Source of the DNA: Paenibacillus sp. FSL R10-2782
GTDB lineage: Bacteria > Bacillota > Bacilli > Paenibacillales > Paenibacillaceae
DNA length: 64,000 bases
NCBI RefSeq assembly: GCF_038592985.1
Contig: NZ_CP151951.1
Location: 2,719,001 to 2,783,000 of the forward strand
Reading direction: 5' to 3'
The position numbers and the translations under genes are program-made. The number at the start of each line of letters is the position of its first letter. Positions within the stretch are counted from its first letter, which is position 1. The notes beneath the pieces were generated by a model. That model was not told the DNA's origin, searched no databases, and was given only the letters and a program-made list of their open reading frames with translations. Of the stretch, positions 28,066-44,148 are shown one piece after another.

Positions 28066-28243
28066 AGGTCCGTTGCGACCAGAGAGATAAGGTTTTTTTG
28101 TATTGGAAATACATGAAGAAGCAAATTGACAGAAACAAGTAAAAAGAGTAACGTGAATTTTATATCATTTAAATCTTACATATTTCATCGGATTAATATA
28201 TTTCGAATCTTATAGAGATCTGATGATTGGAGGAGGAATTGTT

Positions 28244-30253
28244 TTGAGCGACCCGCAAACCAGTATAGCTAAACGACATATAACAGCAGAGGATTTATAT
28301 CAACTTCGGTGGGTCAGCGATCCTGCTGTGCATCCAGGTAACGGTGCAGTCGCTTACGTCGAGCAGTATATTAATGAAGACCGGATAGACTATAATTCTG
28401 ACATTTGGCTTTTGCCATCAGAAAACTCCGAGCCGTTGCCCTTCACATATGGGCCGAAAGACGAATCACCTGTCTGGTCACCTGATGGATCACAGCTTGC
28501 TTTTCTCCGTACGCTGGAAGGTAAGCGTCAGGTATGGATCATTCCAGCTAGCGGAGGAGAGGCTCGGCAGCTTACATGGGCAGAGAAAGACGTTCATTCA
28601 TTGGCTTGGTCACCGGACGGAGCATACATATCCTTTGTTGCAAAAACCACAGAGAGTCTATCATCCCCGACATCAGTGCAGCCGAAAGGACAGGTCGTTA
28701 ACCGAACAAAAGCCAAGTCAGATGGCTACGGGCTATGGGATGATACACGTAATCACTTATATGTGACTGATGTAAATTCAGGGGAAATTGTCCAACTGAC
28801 GTTCGGCGCGTATGACGTCGCGGAACCTGTCTGGTCGCCGGATGGCAAGCTTATTTTATTCGTGGCCAGAATAGCGGAGCATACAGAAGAGGATATGGAT
28901 TTACGTAAGCAAAATGATTTGTTTACGATAGCTCCTACTATTTCAAAAGGAAATGCGGAAGCACCGCGAAAGCTAACCTTCTCCGAACTGCAAATCGAGA
29001 GTGCTGAATACTCTCCCGATGGTTCAACGATTGCCTTTTACGGACATGATCGACATGCTAAAGACGCGACCCAGACCCGATTATACATCCTCCCTTCGAG
29101 TGGTGGCTTGGCAGTATGCATTAGTGAAACGCTGGACGCACACCTCGGTAACGCGGGTATGAGCGATATGCGCTCACACCTTCATGTAGGGCCACCACGT
29201 TTTAGTATGGACGGTCAATCCCTATATACGCTTGTAACCCGTGAAGGGAATGTGCATATATATCAGTTTGCACTTGATGGAAGCTTTACAGTTTTGACGC
29301 AGGGAGACAGAGAAATTTATCAGTTCACGCTCACCCCGGATGAGCAGCATATCATTGCAGCTTCAACTCATGTGACATTGCCGGGCGATTTGTTTCGAAT
29401 TGCGATCTCTTCCGGGACAGAGGAACGACTGACGCAGGTGAATGACTTGCTGCTGGAAGAGATCGGGTTAAGTGTGCCCGAGAGCTTCTGGACTGAGGTC
29501 GAGGATGGTCGGAGGGTCCAGGGATGGGTGATGAAGCCAGTCGGTTTTGGGGAGGGAGTTACCTATCCCGCCATTTTGGAAATCCATGGCGGTCCCCATG
29601 CGATGTATTCCCACTCTTTTTTTCATGAATTCCAGTTGCTAGCAGCGCAGGGATATGCGGTCATTTACACAAATCCGGGGGGAAGCAGGGGGTATGGCCA
29701 GTCTTTTACCAATGTTGTTCTTGGCGAGTACGGCGGACGAGATTACACGGACTTGCTGAGTGCGGTCGATGAGGCCATTCGGCAGTTTCCATTCATTCAT
29801 CCAGAACGACTAGGTGTTACGGGGGGGAGCTACGGAGGCTTTATGACTAACTGGATTGTCGGTCACACAGACCGTTTCCGTGCAGCCGTGACCCAGCGCT
29901 CCATATCCAACTGGCTATCCATGTATGGCGTGAGCGACATTGGCTACTCATTTACAGAAGACGAGGTCGGCGGCAATCCTTGGGACGATTTCGAGGTCTT
30001 ATGGAGACAATCTCCACTGGCGTATGTTAAGCAAATAAATACACCACTGCTTATTTTGCACGGGGAGCAGGATCTTCGTTGTCCCATTGAGCAGGGAGAG
30101 CAGCTATTTACAGCACTACGGCGATTGGGTAAATCCACGCAATTTGTTCGTTTTCCAGCCTCAAGCCATGAGCTTTCACGAAAAGGGCATCCGCAGCTTC
30201 GTGTGGAACGACTGCAACGCATTTCAAATTGGTTTGTCAAGCACCAGATATAA
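28244..30253 (+). CDS. S9C-type prolyl oligopeptidase family serine peptidase
   Basis: Cytoplasmic acylaminoacyl-peptidase/dipeptidyl-peptidase-like enzyme of 669 residues. A beta-propeller of WD40/TolB-like repeats (motif WSPDG repeated at about residues 80, 125, 200) precedes the alpha/beta-hydrolase domain from about residue 410. The triad is visible as GGSYGGFMTNW (Ser near 535), GEQDLRCP (Asp near 615) and SSHELSRKG (His near 650); HGGPHAMY forms the oxyanion region. TTG at 28244 is chosen because GGAGGAGG lies seven bases upstream and the ATG at 28223 lies before that site. Monocistronic. A TTGACA box at 28126 is a possible promoter. Confidence 0.92.
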   Translation: MSDPQTSIAKRHITAEDLYQLRWVSDPAVHPGNGAVAYVEQYINEDRIDYNSDIWLLPSENSEPLPFTYGPKDESPVWSPDGSQLAFLRTLEGKRQVWIIPASGGEARQLTWAEKDVHSLAWSPDGAYISFVAKTTESLSSPTSVQPKGQVVNRTKAKSDGYGLWDDTRNHLYVTDVNSGEIVQLTFGAYDVAEPVWSPDGKLILFVARIAEHTEEDMDLRKQNDLFTIAPTISKGNAEAPRKLTFSELQIESAEYSPDGSTIAFYGHDRHAKDATQTRLYILPSSGGLAVCISETLDAHLGNAGMSDMRSHLHVGPPRFSMDGQSLYTLVTREGNVHIYQFALDGSFTVLTQGDREIYQFTLTPDEQHIIAASTHVTLPGDLFRIAISSGTEERLTQVNDLLLEEIGLSVPESFWTEVEDGRRVQGWVMKPVGFGEGVTYPAILEIHGGPHAMYSHSFFHEFQLLAAQGYAVIYTNPGGSRGYGQSFTNVVLGEYGGRDYTDLLSAVDEAIRQFPFIHPERLGVTGGSYGGFMTNWIVGHTDRFRAAVTQRSISNWLSMYGVSDIGYSFTEDEVGGNPWDDFEVLWRQSPLAYVKQINTPLLILHGEQDLRCPIEQGEQLFTALRRLGKSTQFVRFPASSHELSRKGHPQLRVERLQRISNWFVKHQI

Positions 30254-30473
30254 CACGTCATCCGTTTCTTGCACTTACGACACAGAAATTTTTACAAAAA
30301 TTCATTAAAAAAATTACAAACAATGCCTGATTTTCATACAAAAGAGGGTATTGTTTGTATGTATAATATACTTATACATTATAAATTTATGCTTTAATTT
30401 ACTTTTGTGTTTATAAAATACTATTAATCTCTATTTATTTATTTTTTTCCCATTAAAGGAATTTGAAAAAATA

Positions 30474-30502
30474 TTGACTTTTTTCGAGTCCATATTTATT
30501 AT
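30474..30502 (+). promoter_or_regulatory. Promoter of the iturin-like biosynthesis remnant
   Basis: TTGACT (30474-30479), 17-bp spacer, TATTAT (30497-30502), surrounded by AT-rich DNA. The expected RNA start near 30509 gives a leader of about 375 nt. Confidence 0.65.
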
Positions 30503-30596
30503 ATAATTAAAATATTTCACAATTAAACCTTGCTTTTGGAATGAAATTGCGTTGTTTTCGGTATTTTTTCGACACACTCATCTATGATACTAGATT

Positions 30597-30614
30597 CTTA
30601 GGTCCCAACCTAAG
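30597..30614. promoter_or_regulatory. Palindrome CTTAGGT-N4-ACCTAAG in the acyltransferase leader
   Basis: Perfect 7-bp inverted repeat about 90 bp downstream of the putative transcription start. It could be an operator or a small RNA hairpin. Confidence 0.45.
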
Positions 30615-30885
30615 TCTTTAGTCCACTCCGAGCTTTTCACACTTCTAAGCTTTTCACACACATCTGAATTTATATCCAATTACACTACGTTTGGCAATTT
30701 AATCACCAAATTAAATCTTAAATTGTCGCTTATTTCTTTTCTTGTCAACCTTACAACCTTGCTTTGTCATGGTTTGTTGTATCCATCTCCATATTTTCAC
30801 ATTTCCATACATATGTACATTAACACCTGAATCGTAAAAACATTTTTGTTTTGCCACATCTTTGTGGGGAGGAAAGGGGTTTGGT

Positions 30886-38250
<7,365 letters not shown>

Positions 38251-38263
38251 GCCACGCATGCCA

Positions 38264-38297
38264 AATGTCAGGCCTTATCATAGGGCCTGGCATTTTT
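38264..38297 (+). terminator. Terminator directly after the truncated synthase
   Basis: ATGTCAGGCC / GGCCTGGCAT stem (one G-T pair) with a nine-base loop and TTTTT. It lies 14 bp after the micro-ORF stop and is plausibly the original 3' end of the biosynthetic operon. Confidence 0.85.
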
Positions 38298-38422
38298 AGT
38301 ATGTCTGGCTTCGCCACGTCGAGGCAGATCATTTTGGTGCTGGTGTTGGAGCGTCGTTTATGGTTATCATAGACGAAGGTATGAATCTATCGTTTATATT
38401 CAGACACAAAAGGAGATACAAG

Positions 38423-39526
38423 ATGGCTGAACCTTTAAAAAATATGTACACTGAGGATTTTCTTCGCCTGTTCGGCGAAAGAGTACAAACTGCTTATAGC
38501 TCGTTTGATACCCAGGGATTTATCCATCAAGTCATGGACGAGACGTGGAATGAGCTGGAGCTAAAAGCCCGGATGCGGCGGATTTCGCTAACATTGGGAA
38601 CATTCTTGCCAAGTCGTTATGAAGAAGCCTTGGCTGTCCTTTTTGCCATAGACGAGCATTGCAGCGGTTTCCCGTACCTATTCTTTCCGGATTTTGTGGA
38701 GGTGTATGGACAGGGAGAGGAACACTGGACGCTTTCCATGGAAGCGCTGGAGCGTTTCACTAGGAAGTCATCTGCGGAGTTTGCCGTGAGACCCTTCCTC
38801 CTGCGTGAACCGGAACGGATGATGCGCCAGATGACGGTCTGGGCGGGACATTCGAGCGAGCACGTTCGCCGTCTTGCCAGCGAAGGCTGTCGTCCACGTC
38901 TGCCGTGGGGGCAGGCGTTGCCCATATTTAAGCGCGATCCCGCTCCGGTATTGGCCGTGCTGGAACTGTTGAAAACCGATCCCTCACTCTATGTACGTAA
39001 AAGTGTAGCCAACAACCTGAACGACATCGCCAAGGACCATCCCGAAACGGTCATTGCAACAGCTCTACGATGGAAAGGTACGCATCCTGACACCGACTGG
39101 ATCGTACGTCACGGCTGCAGGACCCTGATTCGCAAGTCCAGCCCCGAGGTGATGGCACTGTTCGGCTATGCCGAAGAAACAAACGGGTCCCCGTTAGTCA
39201 CGGAAGCGTCTTTTACCGCCGATCCTGCTGTGTTGAAGCTCGGGGATAGCTGTGAACTGAGCTACGCGCTTCAACTTCGGGAAGGCGACCCGGTGCGAGT
39301 CCGCATCGAATATGGCATCGACTTTGTGAAGGCGAGAGGACAAGTCTCGCGTAAATTGTTTCTGCTTTCTGACAAAACCGTCCCCGGAGGAACCCGTCTT
39401 ACAGGTATGCGGACCCACCGTTTTGCAGACCTGACGACCCGCCGCCATTATCCAGGAGCACACCGTATTATACTGCTGGTAAACGGACAGGAAGCTGCAT
39501 CTACGGAAGTCGAACTCCAGTTTTAA
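38423..39526 (+). CDS. AlkC-type DNA alkylation repair protein (HEAT-like repeats plus Ig-like domain)
   Basis: DNA glycosylase family that removes alkylated bases such as 3-methyladenine without flipping them. HEAT-like helical repeats fill about residues 1-260 (RRLASEGCRPRLPWGQALPIF, then SLYVRKSVANNLNDIAKDHPE and WIVRHGCRTLIRKSSPE are typical AlkC/AlkD repeat segments). A beta-rich Ig-like domain of about 100 residues follows (FTADPAVLKLGDSCELSYAL to the C-terminus), the arrangement known for AlkC rather than AlkD. The ATG at 38423 has AAAGGAGA upstream; the open frame begins 21 codons earlier. Monocistronic. Confidence 0.88.
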   Translation: MAEPLKNMYTEDFLRLFGERVQTAYSSFDTQGFIHQVMDETWNELELKARMRRISLTLGTFLPSRYEEALAVLFAIDEHCSGFPYLFFPDFVEVYGQGEEHWTLSMEALERFTRKSSAEFAVRPFLLREPERMMRQMTVWAGHSSEHVRRLASEGCRPRLPWGQALPIFKRDPAPVLAVLELLKTDPSLYVRKSVANNLNDIAKDHPETVIATALRWKGTHPDTDWIVRHGCRTLIRKSSPEVMALFGYAEETNGSPLVTEASFTADPAVLKLGDSCELSYALQLREGDPVRVRIEYGIDFVKARGQVSRKLFLLSDKTVPGGTRLTGMRTHRFADLTTRRHYPGAHRIILLVNGQEAASTEVELQF

Positions 39527-39545
39527 AAGCTTTATAGCAGCAGAG

Positions 39546-39577
39546 AGAAAGAGTCTGAAACCAGGCTCTTTCTTTTT
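39546..39577 (+). terminator. Terminator of the alkC-like gene
   Basis: AGAAAGAG / CTCTTTCT stem with an inner CT/AG pair and a T-rich tail. Confidence 0.8.
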
Positions 39578-39704
39578 GTCGTTCGCTTTTACGGACATTA
39601 TTTTTCCCAAAAAAATAATGTTGGGTTTAGAACCTGGTACTAGGACGTGTTATAATAAGATTATATCGTAGCTTTCATCTTATGTATAAAGGGGAATGTA
39701 CAAT

Positions 39705-41294
39705 TTGACAGATCAACAGCAATGGCTTGCGCCTGAATATTACAATATGACTGCGGAAATGGAGCACCATGACGCTGGCAAAGCAGCAATCAAGTGGTTA
39801 AGCGACACAGGAGACTACGAGGAGATTACCTACGGGGAGCTGCTCAAAAAGGCTAATCGACTGGCAGGAGGACTCGCAGGGCTGGGATTTAACAAAGGAG
39901 ACCGGGTTCTGGTCATAGTACCGCGTCGCATTATTGCGTATGTGATTTACCTGGCATGCTTAAAGCTGGGACTTGCCGTCATTCCTTCTTCCGAAATGCT
40001 GCGGGCCAAGGATATTGCCTATCGGCTTCGCCATTCGGAAGCACGCGGGGTGATTGCCTGGACCGGAGTAACTGGTGAGGTGAACAAAGTAGACGGGGAT
40101 TTGCCTTCCCTGGATTACCGTATCGCGGTTTCCAGCGACGACACGGTAGCTGAACCCGGCTGGCTTGCGCTGAATGAGCTGATGGCAGGACAGGAAGATA
40201 CCTTTGAAGCTGTGAAAACGCACCGGGATGACATGGCAATTCTTGCCTATACCTCCGGTACCACGGGAAATCCTAAAGGTGTCGTACATAGCCACGGCTG
40301 GGGGTATGCCCATCTTCGGATTACATCCCCTTGGCTGGATATCCAAGCCTCCGATACGGTATGGGCTACAGCTGCGCCAGGATGGCAAAAATGGATTTGG
40401 AGTCCGTTTTTATCCGTACTGGGTAATGGAGCGACTGGATTCGTATATCATGGTTCGTTTCGTCCGGGTCGATATTTACAGCTCATGCAGCAGTACGGAA
40501 TTCAAGTGTTGTGCTGTACCCCGACGGAATACCGGATTATGGCGAAAGCAGACGGTCTGGATCAATATGATCTGTCCCAATTGCGCAGTGCGGTTTCTGC
40601 TGGAGAGCCTCTTAATCAGGAGGTCATTAACAAGTTTCAGGAGCAGTTCAACATTACGATTCGTGACGGCTACGGTCAGACGGAAAGCACTTTGATTATT
40701 GGTAATTTGAAGGACGCGCCATTGCGCACAGGTTCAATGGGTAAATCTATTGCGCCGGGACTGGTTGAGATCGTAGACGAGGACGGTGTTCCGTTGACTC
40801 CAGGTCAGGTGGGAGATATTGCAGTACGTGCTGATCTGCCGGCATTATTCCATACGTATTATCTTGACCCAGAGCGCAAAGAATTCAGCATCCATGGAGA
40901 CTATTTTGTTACAGGAGATCGGGCGCGCAAGGACGAGGATGGATATTTTTGGTTCGAAGGACGCGGTGACGATATCATTATCAGCTCCGGTTATACCATC
41001 GGCCCCTTTGAAGTGGAGGAAGCACTCATGAAGCATGACTCCGTACAGGAGTGTGCTGTCGTAGCCAGTCCTGACGAAATCCGTGGGCATGTCGTAAAAG
41101 CTTACGTTGTGCTCAAAGCCGGAATAGAAGAATCTCCAGAGTTGGTGAAGGAACTGCAACATCATGTGAAAGCATGGACAGCACCTTACAAGTATCCACG
41201 AAAAATAGAGTTTATTCAGGAGCTTCCCAAAACCAGCTCGGGTAAGATAAGAAGAGTAGAGCTACGTGAACTGGAGAAGCAGTCTGTACTGTAA
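39705..41294 (+). CDS. Acyl-CoA synthetase of the YtcI/acetyl-CoA synthetase-like family
   Basis: ATP-dependent acid-CoA ligase (ANL superfamily) of 529 residues, the length of B. subtilis YtcI. The AMP-binding P-loop reads AYTSGTTGNPKGVVHSHGW, the adenine motif is DGYGQTES, the hinge is GRGDDIIISSGYTIGP, and the C-terminal catalytic lysine lies in PKTSSGKIRR. TTG at 39705 is preferred to the ATG at 39696 because AAAGGGG sits ten bases upstream of the TTG and only one base before the ATG. Stand-alone enzyme without a carrier domain. The fatty or aromatic acid used is unknown; a link to the nearby lipopeptide remnant is not supported. Confidence 0.85.
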   Translation: MTDQQQWLAPEYYNMTAEMEHHDAGKAAIKWLSDTGDYEEITYGELLKKANRLAGGLAGLGFNKGDRVLVIVPRRIIAYVIYLACLKLGLAVIPSSEMLRAKDIAYRLRHSEARGVIAWTGVTGEVNKVDGDLPSLDYRIAVSSDDTVAEPGWLALNELMAGQEDTFEAVKTHRDDMAILAYTSGTTGNPKGVVHSHGWGYAHLRITSPWLDIQASDTVWATAAPGWQKWIWSPFLSVLGNGATGFVYHGSFRPGRYLQLMQQYGIQVLCCTPTEYRIMAKADGLDQYDLSQLRSAVSAGEPLNQEVINKFQEQFNITIRDGYGQTESTLIIGNLKDAPLRTGSMGKSIAPGLVEIVDEDGVPLTPGQVGDIAVRADLPALFHTYYLDPERKEFSIHGDYFVTGDRARKDEDGYFWFEGRGDDIIISSGYTIGPFEVEEALMKHDSVQECAVVASPDEIRGHVVKAYVVLKAGIEESPELVKELQHHVKAWTAPYKYPRKIEFIQELPKTSSGKIRRVELRELEKQSVL

Positions 41295-41340
41295 TTGTAG
41301 ATTGTAAATATCATGAAAAGCGGAACAGGAGCGTGGGAAA

Positions 41341-42573
41341 ATGAGTTCATTTGAAGCATTGCAGGAGCAATATGCAGAGCTTGTTGTAAAAGTAGGTGTC
41401 AACATCCAGCCCGGACAGGTGTTTTTGGTCACCGCACCACTGGAAACTGTCGAATTTACGCGGCTGATCGTTAACAAAGCCTATGAAGCAGGAGCCAAAT
41501 ATGTGCAGGTGGAGTTCGAGGACGATCAGATTACGCGCAGCCGTTTTGAGCATGGTGACGAAGCCAGCTTTGATTACTATCCAGCTTGGAAGGCAGAAAT
41601 GATGGAGAAATTCGCCGAAGAGGGTGGAGCCACGCTAATGATTAAGGTGCCGAATCCGGATTTATATCAAGGTATTGATCCGCAACATGTTTCTCGTGCG
41701 ACAAAGGCGGCGGCTACGGCGAGAGAAGGCTATGCTCACTATACGCGGAATGCTAAGATTAGCTGGTGTTTGATTAAAGCACCGACGAAGGCTTGGGCCG
41801 ATAAAGTATTTGCCGATGTAGCAGAGAAGGACCGCATTCGAGTCATGTGGGATACAATTTTCCAAATGAATCGTGTAGACGGCTCTGATCCTATTCAGAA
41901 TTGGCAGGGCCATCTAAATAATCTTGAACAGCTACAAAATAAGCTGAATCATAAAAACTATAAAAGTCTACACTATCGCGCACCCGGAACAGATTTGAGA
42001 ATCGAACTGGCCGAAAGACACATTTGGCGCGGCGGCGGCGGTGAAAACGCCCAAGGAATTTATACCGTGGCAAATATGCCGACAGAAGAAGTTTTCACAA
42101 TGCCTAAACGTACAGGTGTAAATGGTTATGTTACCAGCACGATGCCGTTAAATTTGAACGGACAGCTGGTGGATCGCATTACATTTACCTTTAAGGATGG
42201 CAAAGTCACCAAATATACAGCGGAATCCGGTGAGCAGCATTTGACGAATTTGTTGGCTACGGATGAAGGGGCCAGCTATTTGGGTGAAGTTGCGCTGGTG
42301 CCGCACGATTCACCGATTTCCAATCTCAATCGCATCTTTTACAACACAGGGATTGATGAAAATGCCTCCTGTCACTTGGCACTGGGGAGTGCATACCCTT
42401 TTAACCTCGAAAAAGGAACACAAATGAACCGAGAGGAGCTGCTTCGGAACGGTGCCAATGTCAGCCTGACCCATGTTGACTTTATGATCGGCTCCGCTGA
42501 ACTGGATATTGACGGCGAGCTGCAAGACGGAAGTACAGAGGCCGTGTTCCGTCATGGGAACTGGGCGATTTAA
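41341..42573 (+). CDS. ampS: Aminopeptidase AmpS (peptidase family M29)
   Basis: Metal-dependent cytoplasmic aminopeptidase, 410 residues, the length of Bacillus AmpS. M29 marks are VNIQPGQVFLVTAPLE near the N-terminus, GTDLRIELAERHIWRGGG (about residues 216-233), NMPTEEVFTMPKRTGVNG with the first metal Glu, GEVALVPHDSPIS with the next Glu, the His in NASCHLALGSAYP and the final HVDFMIGS with His/Asp ligands. The upstream acyl-CoA synthetase gene ends 47 bp earlier, so read-through is possible. A clear terminator follows. Confidence 0.93.
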   Translation: MSSFEALQEQYAELVVKVGVNIQPGQVFLVTAPLETVEFTRLIVNKAYEAGAKYVQVEFEDDQITRSRFEHGDEASFDYYPAWKAEMMEKFAEEGGATLMIKVPNPDLYQGIDPQHVSRATKAAATAREGYAHYTRNAKISWCLIKAPTKAWADKVFADVAEKDRIRVMWDTIFQMNRVDGSDPIQNWQGHLNNLEQLQNKLNHKNYKSLHYRAPGTDLRIELAERHIWRGGGGENAQGIYTVANMPTEEVFTMPKRTGVNGYVTSTMPLNLNGQLVDRITFTFKDGKVTKYTAESGEQHLTNLLATDEGASYLGEVALVPHDSPISNLNRIFYNTGIDENASCHLALGSAYPFNLEKGTQMNREELLRNGANVSLTHVDFMIGSAELDIDGELQDGSTEAVFRHGNWAI

Positions 42574-42600
42574 AACCTTTTCTCAATCTCAATGCATAGC

Positions 42601-42635
42601 AACCCGCAAGCGATCTTATTCGTTTGCGGGTTTTT
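42601..42635 (+). terminator. Terminator of ampS
   Basis: AACCCGCAAGCG / CGTTTGCGGGTT stem (11 of 12 pairs) and TTTTT. Confidence 0.9.
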
Positions 42636-42695
42636 GTATATGCTAAATATCAAACTGCGCTTGTATTGCGAAATATAAAGTGCTAAACTGAGTTC

Positions 42696-42730
42696 AAACA
42701 TAAATTTAAACAGTGTTTTAAATTGTGTTT
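42696..42730. promoter_or_regulatory. 35-bp palindromic operator, probable TetR site
   Basis: Symmetric about G42713: left arm AAACATAAATTTAAACA and right arm TGTTTTAAATTGTGTTT match at 14 of 17 positions after reverse complementing. It lies 62 bp before the TetR gene. Placement and symmetry are typical of a TetR autoregulatory operator. Confidence 0.75.
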
Positions 42731-42792
42731 AACTTATAGAATTCTGGTCTATTCAATTCCCTCTGATTGGACCAGGTAAGAGGAGGAGAAGT

Positions 42793-43380
42793 ATGAATCA
42801 CGTAGACAAGAAACAGCAAACCAAAGAAAAAATATTACACGCTGCGCTTGAATTCATTAAAAAGGAAGGCTTCGAGGCGGTTACAATCCGAAAAATTGCC
42901 GATCTGTCGACCACCAATATTTCTTTGGTTAATTATTATTTTGGCTCTAAGGAAAATCTGCTCAGTGAAGCCATTGAGGTCATATTAAGTGGCTTTCAGC
43001 ACACCTTTTCTATTTTGGACAATACATCGATTTCGCCCCAAGATCGGCTGAAACAATTTTTGTTTGATTACTTGCAGGTCATTCGCCAATACCCGGAACT
43101 TCTCTCCCGAATCATTGTCATGGGCAGCACGCCCTTTACCTCCCAACAGGAATACGGAAGGTTTTTAAACATGATGGGATTCCCCAAAGTGCAAAGTACG
43201 ATCAAGGAGCTGACAGGTGAGCAACGGCCAGAGCGATTGTTAGCGATGATGCTGCAAATATTTGGGGCTATTTTTCTTCCCGCATTGATGAGCCCGATTC
43301 TTGAATCCGGAGCGGGTGTGGAAATGCCTTCAATCGAGGAGCAATTAAACCTGTTGTTTGATAGATATTTTGATAAATAA
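42793..43380 (+). CDS. TetR-family transcription regulator
   Basis: 195 residues. The N-terminal helix-turn-helix is KEKILHAALEFIKKEGFEAV followed by TIRKIADLSTTNISLVNYYFGSKENLL, a textbook TetR head. The C-terminal ligand-binding part is hydrophobic and not recognisable. AGGAGGAG precedes the ATG. The next gene, an HXXEE-domain membrane protein, begins 21 bp downstream and is probably in the same operon, controlled by the palindrome upstream. Ligand unknown. Confidence 0.93.
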   Translation: MNHVDKKQQTKEKILHAALEFIKKEGFEAVTIRKIADLSTTNISLVNYYFGSKENLLSEAIEVILSGFQHTFSILDNTSISPQDRLKQFLFDYLQVIRQYPELLSRIIVMGSTPFTSQQEYGRFLNMMGFPKVQSTIKELTGEQRPERLLAMMLQIFGAIFLPALMSPILESGAGVEMPSIEEQLNLLFDRYFDK

Positions 43381-43401
43381 TAAATGACTGGAGTGAATAC
43401 T

Positions 43402-44028
43402 ATGAATCTTCTGAGAAAATACTGGCAGGACGCAGGGGCTATCATCGGTGTGATCGTATGTATTGGTTTACTTATGAACAGAACCATTTTTTCCGATATA
43501 ACAGGAATTTTATGGTTGAGCTTTGTAGCCATCCTTTTTCATCAATTTGAGGAGTATCGCTGGCCTGGATATTTTGCCGGTTTGTTTAACAACGTCATGT
43601 TTAAAAGTGAAACCCCGGATCGCTATCCTTTAAACACTCAATCAGCCATGATTATTAATGTTGTGATTGCCTATGTGTTTTATTTACTCCCGATATTATT
43701 TCCACACGTGATATGGCTTGGACTCGCACCTGTTTTTATGGGTTTCTTCCAGGTAGTCTGGCACGGCATTGTGGTGAATATAAAAGCAAAAACCTTATAT
43801 AATCCTGGCTTGTTTACGGCAGTACTCGTGCATGTTCCGGTCGGAATCTGGTACATTCACGATATTGTGAAGTACAATGCACCGACCCTAACAGACTGGA
43901 TTTGGGGGACGATCTACTTTGCTTTTGCTGTATATATCTTCATCATAAAAGGGAATATGTGGTTGAAAAACAGCAATTCTCCCTATCCTTTTTCTAAGCA
44001 ACAGTTAGGATCGTATTATCGAAAATAG
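43402..44028 (+). CDS. HXXEE-domain membrane protein
   Basis: A 208-residue protein with about six membrane helices. The diagnostic HQFEE (HxxEE) motif lies near residue 48 in FHQFEEYRWPGYFAG, and a second conserved His is found in VVWHGIVVNIKAKTLYNPG. The HXXEE family has no established function; the conserved His/Glu residues within membrane segments suggest a metal-dependent enzyme or carrier. The ATG at 43402 follows CTGGAGTGA. It is co-transcribed with the TetR gene and is therefore the likely target of that regulator. Confidence 0.85.
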   Translation: MNLLRKYWQDAGAIIGVIVCIGLLMNRTIFSDITGILWLSFVAILFHQFEEYRWPGYFAGLFNNVMFKSETPDRYPLNTQSAMIINVVIAYVFYLLPILFPHVIWLGLAPVFMGFFQVVWHGIVVNIKAKTLYNPGLFTAVLVHVPVGIWYIHDIVKYNAPTLTDWIWGTIYFAFAVYIFIIKGNMWLKNSNSPYPFSKQQLGSYYRK

Positions 44029-44148
44029 TGTATGTTGGATGATCTTCAATGTCCTTGTTTACAAGTTGGAAACAAGTAGAGGTATTCTGGAAATGTGGTT
44101 CGGTTACACTTGCTTTGTACCTCATTGAAACAAGGAAAGAGTGATCGC

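Larger units (their letters stand above)
30254..30885. other. Long AT-rich leader region before the lipopeptide acyltransferase gene
   Basis: No gene is seen in 632 bp. The first third is very AT-rich. It holds the promoter at 30474-30502 and the palindrome at 30597-30614; the remaining 270 nt would be untranslated leader. No T-box, riboswitch or strong terminator could be recognised. Confidence 0.6.

Noticed and set aside
39705..41294. Acyl-CoA synthetase as part of the lipopeptide pathway
   Set aside because: It has its own start signals after two terminators, and the synthase already carries an acyl-AMP ligase domain; the length and motifs fit the common YtcI-like family.
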